In this document: positions 30,227 to 42,200 of the stretch, one piece after another
How positions within the stretch are numbered: position 1 is the first letter of the stretch
How the letters are laid out: the number at the start of each line of letters is the position of its first letter
Program-made: the position numbers and the translations under genes
The notes under the pieces: generated by a model
Seen by the model: only the letters and a program-made list of their open reading frames with translations
What the model was told of the DNA's origin: nothing
Databases searched by the model: none
From: Escarpia spicata
Lineage: Eukaryota > Annelida > Polychaeta > Sabellida > Siboglinidae
NCBI GenBank assembly: GCA_963995525.1
Contig: OZ023214.1
Location: 50,348,578-50,412,577 of the forward strand
Direction: 5' to 3'
Length of the DNA: 64,000 nt

Positions 30227-33200
30227 CTGCAACAGCACAACAGAGTAACACTGACCGCTAGCAGACAAACAAGTATGTCACAGTGAATGTGCTCCTACTT
30301 CTTGTGAACGTTTCACATTACTCATAATTTAACTTAATGATGTGTAACACCCCACTAGCAACATTCTCTCAGTATTGATCAAGATCAGTATTGGTAAATC
30401 TAATGTCACTAATGAGTGGCTGCGAGTGGCTGTTAAAGAAATGTAAGTTTAGTTTTATTGTAAAAACATACACAGTTTTGCTACACACATTTTCAAGTGT
30501 CAAGTACAAATTTGTGTTTCATGAAGAGTATTTTACAAGAAATAGAATCATTATTCAGTACTGAAGAATATCTCCTCGACATCTCTAAGCAGCTCACTGT
30601 CTACCTTTCACACTGCAGGCATTCCCGTCTAAAAGAAGTGGAAACTAATGCCAGCCTCATCATTCTGACAAAGGAAACTAGACACAATAGTATTCTCACG
30701 TTCACACACACATACGCATACATGCACCCAGTAATGGATCAAGGCAGCATTTAATTGACACATTCATCAGTAACATTAAGTAACAGCGAGAGGGATAAGT
30801 GAAAAGAATCTTATGTACAGCTCAGAACTCTGTATGAGCCACACGTATGTGGCTGGAGCATCACACCTGTCATACAAACACTACAATGACTGCCAAAAAT
30901 AGTGAAATGACAACCATGAACATGTCTTTCATACTGACGGAATCCTGTGTTATTCCCAACAACAGTACACAATGACAGGTATTTACCAGCACCAGTGTCA
31001 GTCTGCAGGAAAGCATCCAGTGCTTCTAGGTCTTGGTCAAGGGAGATATCAGCAAGATCTACCTGAGAGTCGGGCGATGTCGAAGGTTTCACTGAAACAA
31101 TTATTGACAGGCTACAGATTAAGTTGTATTGTGCCAGGCAATAGAATGTTTATCAATATGGGAATTTTACCTGCTAGATTCTTTTATATGGACATAAACG
31201 CATTGGTGTTAATTTAATGTTGTGATTACACTGGACTTTCACTTGAAAGAGGCCTATTGCCAATATTGGTGTTATCTTCTCAATTACATTAAAACATCTA
31301 GCATTGATATAAAATAATGTATGTGAAAAGGAAACAAAAATACAATTTATGTACAAAAAATCAAAGAAATGAAATATTAACGATTGGGATAGGATTGTTT
31401 TAACTGCACAATTAATTGTAGAGTGGGTCTTACTGATTAAAACAATATTGACTTTTGCCAAACCTGTCGTGTCAATGACAATAAACAAAATGGCTGCTCT
31501 ATGATGGAATATAATGCCCATCTATGAAATTGCAACACTTTAAAAGTTATTATTGTTTTATTTAATGAAATGTAAAAATGGCATATTTAATTTTATCATA
31601 AAATTTTGTAATTCCCTAAATATCAAGAAATGAAACATTGTGATAGTAACACATTTTTTACATTATCTTCAACCAATTGGTACATGTCTACATAATACAT
31701 TCTAAACAAAACATTGTCACAATATCTATAAAACGTTTGTTCCATTAACCACTAAAAATCATTGCAATTCGCTTTATGTATCCCCCAGCATCCAGTGCTA
31801 CGTACACTGGGTGTGACCGTGGAGTCGGTAATGTTCCATTTCCTGTTTGGATGCATCCTCACAAGCTTGTTGCTTGTCACGTAGAATCGATCGCATCTTT
31901 GCTTCATAGCTCTCTACTGCACGGGCATGCTTCCTGGCGAACTGAACTGCAATGTAAACATGTTATAATTGGCATGTATGTTGATATCAGATTGTCTCAA
32001 CAAATTTGTACAACACCTGTACTTTACCACACTACAAGATTTAACAATATTGCAACCCTTAGAATTAAATTCTTACCTTAAGAACCGTCAGTAATTGCCC
32101 AAGTTGAGCACTGAGACCGTCTCAAGGTTAGTTTTCTGTAGTGGTATTCCATTGTCTATTGATTTTGCTGCTATTGTTGTTGCTGTTGCGTTACGTTATT
32201 GTCATTTTTGTCTTTATCTTGCCTTTTCCAGTTTGCCTAGTCTCTAGGCTCGATTGTGTTTCTTTAGGTGAGGGAACCAGACACAGGATGCATATTCCAG
32301 GTATGGTCTGACCATTGCCTTGTAGAGCTGTAGGAATGTCTACTTGTTGAGATGTCGGAATGTTCTGGCTAGACACCCCAGAACTCGATTGGCCTTCTTG
32401 ACACTATTCTCAATGTGGTCGGAGAACTTGAGTTTTAGGTCGATGGTGACTCCGAGGTCTTTTTTCTGAGGTCACTGCGTCAAGCTTGTGACTGCCTTCA
32501 CTGTCCCTTCTCAGGTGGTATTCATTTTGTGTGTTTGAATGTCCAAGGTGGAGAATGTGACATTTGTCAGGATGTAAGTTCATTTGCATCAATTCCAACC
32601 AATCTTGTAGTTTTGTCAGGTCTTCTTGTAGAGAGTTGGAGGAGTTGATGTTGTCTGTCAGTGCTGTGTAGAGCTTGGTGTCATCTGCAAACATGGAGGT
32701 CAGATTGTCCATGCATCCCGGGATATTGCTGACAAACATTGTGAATAGTATTGGTGCCAGGACTGACCCCTGAGGAACTCCGCTAAGTACACTCCTCCAG
32801 TCTGATTGTTCTCCGTGTACTGATACCTTCTATCTCTGATCACACAGGAATGCTTTTATTCATCCTAAGGCTTTGTCTTTGATTCCTAGACTTTCCAACT
32901 GTTTGAGAAGGCGCTCGTCCGGACATTCAGCGCTTCCAACAAGTTTGTGGTTGTACTTTTTCCTGCAGTGAAGCCATGCTGTTGCTCACATTCAAGGTTA
33001 TTTATTTTGGTGTGTTCTATGAGCTGTTCAACAATCACTCTCTCTAGAGTCTTGCAGATGATTGACGTCAGAGACAATTGTCTGTAATTAACTCCAGATG
33101 GCGATATGTATCCCACGTTCTTCTGAGGTACAGGTAAATTTTGTTTTTAAACATATTCACATTGCTATCATCCACACAATCAGCAGATAATCTGCTACAT

Positions 33201-36200
33201 TAATTTATAATCCTGTACGAGAATTAATGTTTTCTGATATCTAATCTACCCTGTTCCATCACCAATGTTTCTCCATGTCCTCTAGTCCTTCTATCTTTCT
33301 TTACAAAAAAAGTCTATCAATGTTTTCATAACCATTCTATAATTTAGAAACTTCAAGCTACAAATGACTCATGAAATGTTTCGAGTTACCTTTGACTTGT
33401 TCCAGCTCTAGTTCCCGGCGCTGTTGATACAGCACCAACTGGTACTGGTGATGCTGCTTCTTACTGCGGAGTTCACACTCCCTGTAGACATCCCGCAGGT
33501 CTTCAAATGCAGTGTCCAACTCTGAGCAGTGCACTTCAATTTCTCCTGCAACACATTGAGACACTGAGGCACTATACTGTAATAGTCTGAATCGTCCCAG
33601 AGAAGTCGAGGTGGTGTTCAATTGAACAGGTCTGCCAGGGAGTAAAGTGTAAAGCGCTTTGAGCAGTCCTGAGGATCGGATACTGCGCTATATAAGAATT
33701 TACCATTACCTTTTACTGGTAGATTGAGGACCAAGTAAAAAATTACAATCCAATTACTCATGCAACTCACTGAGACACTGAGTCACTATATTGTAATCGT
33801 CCCATCATGCACTGCCTAACCCTAACCCATGCAGATGATGATACAGAGACTTTAAATATTAACCTCTCCCAATGTGTAATTGCCACTGTTTCAATGTTTA
33901 AGAAGGAGCAGTCTTCAATGAAGGTATACATTATAGTCTTCAAAGTTTAAAAACGGCTACGTTATGGTCGATGACGGTTACAGGAATAACAGGATTATTG
34001 GCACACTGCACACTCACGCATGCACGCGCGCGCGTGCACACACACACACACATAAAGCTCTTATTGTCAAATAGTAGTGTGTATATGTTTGCTTATGCAC
34101 CTTAGCTCACTGGTGTATCCATCCATCTGTTCACAACTTTAATACTGCTTACATGAATTTTGAAATAGATCAATCCCTCTGTCTTGATATGTATGTGTGT
34201 GTGTGTGCGTGCATGTGTGCAAGTGTGTATGAAGGGTGTCACCAGGAGGATCGAGGGTGTCACCAGGGAGTGGAGGCTGTCATCAGAGGGTGGCACCACG
34301 GGGTGAAGGGTGTCACCAGGGGTGGAGGGTGTCATCTGGGTGGATGATGCCACCTGGGGGGAGTGTGTCACCAGGGGGTGGATTGTGTCACCAGGGAGTG
34401 GAGGGTGTCACCATGGGGTGAAGGGTGTCACCAGGAGTGGAGGGTGTCATCTGGGGGGAGGGTGTCACCAGGGGGTGGACGATGTCACCTGGGGTGGAGG
34501 GTGTTACCTGAGGGGAGTGTGTCACCAGGGGTGGATGGTGTCACCAGGGAGTGGAGGGTGTCACAAGTGGGTGGACAATGTCACCTGGGGTGGAGGGTGT
34601 TACCTGGGGGCAGAGCTGTAACAAGTACATTTATTTTGTACTTGAGTAAACGTACAAGTAACTTTTGAAAAAGCTACTCAAGTAAAAGTAAAAGTACTTT
34701 TTGAAAAATGTACTTGAAGTACAAGTAAACAGTAAACAAATGTACTTGAAGTAAATACAAAAGTACTTTTCTAAGAAAACTTTTGACATGGTCACCCACT
34801 GCGAACAAACAAGTAAATTCAGTAGTGTGCAAAACAAACACTTCATTGAACAGGACAGGATCCTCAGCAAGATACAGAGACAGGCTGGCTCCTCAAACAA
34901 ACTATACATACTATGCAGGACAGTGACAAAAGAAATAAAATAATAGTAATACGTTATTCAGTAGTGTGTACAGTGAACACTAAATATTGTCTACGACCAG
35001 GCCTGGGGGTCCATATGTGAGACAAAATATTGAAAACATGAACCAAGAATACATATAAACAACATTTATAGGCCCTAACAATACTTAGTTTATTATTAAG
35101 ATAAATCTGAGTAACCATTAGCAGTTTAAATTGCCACAGCAAGGGAATGTTTTGGGGCGATAATGTGTGAATTTCGACGTGCGTTTATCACTAATGCAAT
35201 TCGGGATGTTATTCAGGTCACTAATAGCTCGAACCTAAATCTAAGAACATGTTTTGTTCATATTAAATGCACCTGCACCTTTTGTACAAATAACAACGTG
35301 TTATGGTGTAATATATTTGCACAGCAAAAATGAGGCAAGAAAACCTTTTAGCTCCATAGGTCTAACACTAATAATTTACCGACCACGTGTGTAAGGAAGG
35401 TTCGAAGGTGATCAACAAATCTGGCATATCGGCACACACAACAAACAGATCAACTTAACAGTAGCCCCGTGAACTGACTTAATCTCAAACATACTGGATA
35501 AGTATGGCCATGGATGCTGCAAATAAACGTTTTCAGCTGATCCTTCCATGATAAATCTTTGAACGTGAATGACATCATATAATCTTGGCAATGTTCACGC
35601 CACCTGGTGATCATGCCTGTTAATGACAATGATAGACCAATCAGAAACGACTACCAGTTGTTGCTCCGGCTGATATTTATTGATAGATAGATATATGCTG
35701 GGGGAAACCAGTTCCGAGCTTCAGGCATTATCGTTCGTTACTAATATTTTTGGAGCTCCAAACTTTTAACGCATAAATTATGGATACTTTGTTACATTTA
35801 TGAAAAGTACACACATGTGTACTTCGTTACAAGTAAAAGTACTAAAAAAATGTACTTCGTTACTCACGAAAAGTAAACTTTTCTACTCAAGTACAGTACT
35901 TCATTACGTCCCAGCTCTGCCTGGGGGTGGAGGGTGTCACAAGGGGGTGGACAATGTCACCTGGTGTGGAGGGTGTTACCTGGGGGTGGAGGGTGTATGT
36001 AGGACTCACCTATCATGTCCATAGACTGTTGGATGTTGTGCAACAACTGGGGGATACAGGTCAGCTCAGAGACCAGCTGAGTCATGGCACTGTTCTGTTG
36101 CTCCAGACATAAGTACAGACTGGTCACTTGTTGGTCAACATCCTAGAACACAGGAGAGATTAAGTACAGATGTAAATACAGACAGATCACTTGTTGGTAT

Positions 36201-39200
36201 ACACCCTAGAATACAGAATGGATTCAGTATAGACGTAAGTATAAACTTGTCACTTGTTGGTTAACATCCTAAAGCACCGAACAGATTTCAATGTCAAATT
36301 ATGTTTTGTTTAATAAACTAAAGCAGTCCTTCAGACAACTTTACCTCGCCAGCGCAGGCGTTTTGTTCTGCCTCTTGATGCAACTTTTCCCATTGAGTCT
36401 GGAATCTGAAACAGCAGTAATATTACATGTATTGGGCAGTCTTGCAGACGGAGAGAACTGAACTCATACTGAAATGTATGCTCAACTTTCATAAACCACA
36501 GCTTACTTGAAGCCTAAATCCATTATCAGTGTGAGGAATTCAGTGTGGAATCTATAGACCTTTAAAGCCATGCCTCTGACCTCTCCCTTTATGGAAACAA
36601 TTGATCTATCCATCACATGACATATTGTTTAGCTGCATCATAGTGCTTAAAAGCTACATGGACAAGGTACCTATTAAGGAGTTCTGCCCCAGCTCCTAAC
36701 TGTCTGGCCTGGTCATCTTCTGATGCAGCTTCTGGGTTACTCTTTACAGTGGCACCTCCGGTGGTGAGAGACTTGAACCTACAACAAGAATGAAAGGCTT
36801 TGTAAATCATATCTCAACAGACGACTGTAATAATGGCTTGGTAACATTTCAAGCATTAACATCTTTTCTTCTTCTTCCCCTTGCTCCCTAGCGGGGTGCG
36901 GCCCTCGTCACTTGGTAGCTTCTTTTACTTTTCTTATCAGTTCTTTCCACCTCTCTCTCTCGTCCGCAATTGCCATCCATTCATGGCTGTTCACGCCAGC
37001 CCTCCCCAGGTTTCGTTTTATGCTGTCGTTCCATCTCAGCCTTGGCCTTCCTCTCCGTCGTCTGCCATCACTGCTAGGTCGTCCGCATACAGTATCTTCC
37101 TAAGTTCTTCCTGCTCCGATATCTTTCCACTGATCATGTTCATCACCATAATGAAAAGCAGGGGACTCAAGGCACTTCCCTGTCTGAGTACTATTTCCAC
37201 TCCAAATTGTTCCGATGTTTCTCCTTCGATTCTCACTACCGCTGTTGTCTCCTTGTACATTTCTGACTTCTGCTTCTCCAACCTCCATCCATCTCATGAC
37301 TGCAAATGCGAGTTCTAGCATTAACGTAATCAGTATATAATCTGTTCCATTAATTTATAATCCTCTTGTGAGAAAGAGCAGTTCCAGAGCAAGCCCAGTA
37401 CTGTCAAAACAAGGGTATAATTTGTTCTTTATGACATCACATTTTTGAACCAATTCTGTTGTCTCACTTGTCTGGCAACATTGCTATACACTGTTATACA
37501 CTGTTATACACTGTTATACAGTCACTGCAAGGTTGCTAAGTTTTGGTGCTATAAAGTTTCAGAAGTCCTGAAGCTGGTGAGAAGTTATTGATTGAAAGTG
37601 GACTGGACATGTGGAGGGCATGGAAGGGAAGCAATGCAGTTTCACAACAATTTATATTTGGCTTACTAATCGTAAACTGTTTCACTGAGCAAGTATTTTA
37701 TAAATCCATATTTTTCAAGTTGTTCCAGTAAATGGCTTTGTATATTGTTCACAGCTCCATTGCTGTTACCACAGGCAGGCTAACATAGCTTGCAAGTTTC
37801 TACAACATGTCAATGGCTCAAAGCACATGACAAAGTAAATTAACTGGACAATGATATCTCGTCATCAGGCAGTCACGATGTATGTCAACTGGCAAGTGAA
37901 CTTATTAACAAAGGACAAGCAGAATTTATGCACGCAAAACTACAAAATTTCATTTAAATATACTATTAAAATTATTTAAATATAGACAGATCATGCCACA
38001 TGTGGTGCCAGCGGACATGGGTACATTTGGTGTAAAAACCCGTCTCAATTTGGGGTGTAAAAAAACCACCGAAGTCCGGAGACAATATGCACCCTCCGGT
38101 GTTCCAGCTAGGTTTTGAAAAGGACAGGATGCACATGGCAGATAGAAGGCACTTTTACGCGTGAACAACATTTTTGAGGGTATATCATGGAAATAAATGT
38201 TTGGATAGTTAACTTGAGCATTTAATCAATATTTATGAAATTGAGCTCCTGGCAGTATCAGAATTACTAGTTACTACTAGCCGAGTTATTCAGTGTTGCC
38301 TGCGGAAAAATCCTGAATCCATGTTGTTCATTAATAAGGATGTTATGAGTGTTAAAATGTTTGGCGACATGACTTAGTGCATGTTCCATGGTTTTACAGC
38401 ACAAGCAGGTCAAGGATATGGGTCGGTAGTTGGAGGCGTTTGATTTTGGACCGCTCTTATGAATTGCTGTAACTAGTGCTTTGCGCCACTGTTTTGGGAC
38501 TGTTGCTTGGTTATAGGATTGCTGGAATAGACATCTAAGAGCTGGAGCTAGTTCATTTGCAAAAATTTTAAGGAAACGAGGTGACATTTCATCAGGACCG
38601 CATGCTTTTGATGGGCTTAGGCTAGATAATTGTTTGGCTATGCCGGCAGTTGTGATGTGTAAGTGAGGAATGGAGGTATATGGAGATGGACCTTTACTGT
38701 GCATCTGTGTGTGTGTCTGCTTATTAAATACGCTTTGGAAATGCATGTTCAATGCCTCCGCCTTATCGTGATCTGTGCTGCACATTTTATCAGAAGTTTT
38801 AAGTGTTGGGATTCCTAGGTTTTCTGTGCGAGTGAGTTTTACGTATGACCAGAAAGATTTTGGGTTTTCAGTCATATTCTTGCCAATTATGTTGTTGACA
38901 TAATCGTGGTGTGCTGAGCGGATACATTTGGTAACATACTTGCGATATTCGCGATAGGCTTTCCAATCTGATGGGGTGTTTGTTTGTTTGGGCTTTTGAG
39001 AACAATTTGTCACGTTTTCTCATCTTATGCTTGATTTCAGATGTTATCCAATGCAGATTTTGTTTTCCTTTAGTCAGTTTTGATGGAACATTGTCATCCA
39101 CAATTTTGTTCAGTCCATTTCTAATTGTTTCCCAGTTTGTGTCGACTGATTGTTCTTCAGGGTTTGGGGCTAAGAAGTTGTTGACGAAATCATGCACTTT

Positions 39201-42200
39201 GGTTTGTATTTTGGGGTCAATTCTGTCATAGAGGTATATCTTTCTTTGTGGTTTCTTTTGTAACTTAGGTTTCATGTTGATATCAAACAATACAATGCAA
39301 TGGTCAGAAATGCCTGGAAGCACCTGTATATTTTCTATGAGATTAGGGTTTGATGTAACCAGAAGGTCCAGGATGCTATTTGAGACAGGTCTTGTGGTGC
39401 TGGTAACTAGTTGTGAAAGCGAGTTATCAAGTAAGAAGTCAATGAATTTCTCATGCATTGCTTTATTTGTTGTCAACCAGTCGGTCCAGTTCATATCTGG
39501 TATATTGAAGTCTCCTCCAATTATTAAGTTTGGGTGCTGGCATGGGTTTTTATTGATAGTCTTGGCTACTGATGAGATTAAGGCATCTAGTGACTGAATT
39601 TTTTTGCCTGGTGGTCTATAATAACTGGCCAGATATAGTGGATTAGAGTTTCTGAATTGCACGCTTGCCCAGGTAATTTCAGTTTTCGCCTAATTCAGGT
39701 TCATCAGAGGTAATGAGGCAGTCTTTGGTGGCAATAAAGACTCCTCCTCCATTTGTATTGCGATCTTTGCGGTAGACAGTGTAGTTTTCTGGGAATAGTT
39801 CATATGTAGCCATATCGCTATCTAATGTGAATTCTGGTTGGTGTTGATCGATTGTTGCACGGAAGGCTGCTTGTTTAGTCGCGCTTTTGATACTGTTACA
39901 GTTTATGATCATCGCCCTGAGGCCATGTTTTTTGTTTTTGATGGTAGGCATGTTACAAGTACCAGACGAACCTTTGGATGGAGTTGAGGTTTCCGGGTGC
40001 ATATTATCTTCATCGTTTATACAATCATTGTCATTAGTGTCATCAAGTTCAGAGAGCAGTGAAAAAGGGTTTTTTGTGGCGACTGATTGGGTTTGAGATA
40101 TTGACGAATCAAAATTTGGAAAACCACATTTGCAGCAGATCCATGAGAAGCTTGATATGTTTTTCATGATGATGTAGTTAAGTTTGGTGGTGTCTATGCA
40201 TTTGGTATGGTACCAGAGTTTACATTTGTCGCACAGGAGTGCTCTGTCATCTTTCGTTACTTCATCTCTGCATACTCCACAAGGATACAAAGATTCAGTA
40301 CAACTATGGAGACTAACTGGTCCAGGGTTTGTTTCGATTTGGCCAGCGAGAAGTATGATCAATAACAGATGATAATGGTTGGCTTTGAATTTCTTGATTT
40401 GGGGATAGAAACGGGATTTCTGTTTAGAGATTATATAGAGAGTTATACTCCACTTGCCGACACTTTCGCTGAAATTTAAGGTGTTGCTGACGTTAGTAGT
40501 ATCTTTGGGCCCTTCCTCAAAGTGGGAATTACCAATCATTTGAGGCTTATGGAAAAGGAAGCCAGAGTTGTGTTAACTTGCAGACTAGGATATTCTGATT
40601 TGGACATCCTGTCACCTGTGTTGGAGCTGTAACTCTTGTTTGGGGCTGTGAGTACAGCAACATTTGCGAGTAGCAGTAACAGAGTTATCATGTTGAAAGT
40701 TGGGAGAATTTTGTAATGTTTATGCTCACTAAGCAAATGGAGCGTTCTAACTGTAGATTTTTAACAGGTATCAATTTTAATGTAGTGCTGTAATTTAATG
40801 CACTTAAAAATATTTGCTTGTAAAAAATTGCCTTTATATGAGTTAAAGATACAGTAAATATAAACTAAAAATATAAACTATGAATTATAAAGAAAATAAT
40901 GTGAACATGCAGGGCTTGAGGGCTTGTGCAAACAACACAAATAGTCAGATAGTAATGTTATTTTCGGTTCTGGGCCAACTCAGAACCTCTGGGTATTTGA
41001 AAAACACAGAGGTGTCAGTGTCCCAACAATGACACACCCGAAGATTGGCCTGTTAGTTCAGAGGGTGGAAGACAGATGGGTAGGATGATAAACAAAATGG
41101 TATTTTAATCCCAAACTGTGTATGTATGTTTTCAGCTAGGTTGTATATAATTGGAGCTAGTTTAATGTAATCAATATCTGTTTAGTTCATATTATATAAA
41201 ATTTTGAAGAAATGTGCTGTTATCTGAGTTGTGTTTGGGGGGATTTGAGTTACATGCGCTTTTAGTGCTTATTGTTTACATCTGCGCCATCTTGATCTAT
41301 ATTCAGAACCAGTTGCTAAGCAAGCTAATTTGGCAAAACGTAGTTCAGGGGGGTTTGATTGGAAGTGTAATTACAAGATTATATTCTAATAGTGATACTA
41401 TTGAACGTCTGTAAGTTTGAATTTATAAAAGCTTAAAAAATGTGTGATGTTAACGATAAACACAAGAACCAGTAAAAGATACGACTGCACTTGACGTATG
41501 CGCACGAACACCACACCTTGATGTTTGATGTAATAATCCCTTTACAGCTGTTCACAGCTAAACTGGGATTTGTGCGGTGCATAACGTCGGGACAGGGCAG
41601 TCGACCAAAAAGGGAAAACATCATGTAAGAGGATGTTCAAAATAAAGAAAAAAAACGAAATACAAACAAAAGCGGGGATAAAAACACGATGTGAATAAAT
41701 TTATTAACATGTGCATGAAAATAAGCCCGTTTGTATTAATATTTTCTAAAATGCAAATGTGCGTGAGATTTACAGGTTTAGGCGTGAGAGTGTGAGATGG
41801 ACGCTACAATGTTTTTATTATAGGTTATATTTGCGCGAGACTCACGCCAAAGGCAAAGCCCAAATGCGTCAGACTGGGTCTTGGACGTCTTGTAGTAGGC
41901 ACTTCAACAACAAATTTAATATCATGCTAGAACATTGGGAATGGGCTTAAATTAAAGGTAATAGGTTAAGGATCACATAACTGTTTATTTTATTAAGATA
42001 CCTTTAATAGATCAATAGATTTTAAGACGGAAAAACAGCGTCATTTTTGTGTATCTCTTACAATGGCAAAATGAACTCATTTTTGTGTTTTCTATAGGTA
42101 AATAGTTGCTTTAAAATGTAATAACTTTTTTATTTGTACAAATATTTAAATATTGTCTTCAGTGTTTTCAAACACATTGACAAGAGTAATAAAGTTATAA

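Noticed and set aside
31824..31832. Alternative end of dysbindin at HTQCT followed by a stop
   Set aside because: Reading through the donor would end the protein early, whereas joining to the next exons restores the conserved acidic motif in phase.
34153..34668. Gly/Cys/His-rich frames such as CHQGVDCVTREWRVSPW
   Set aside because: Readings of the GTGTCACC minisatellite.
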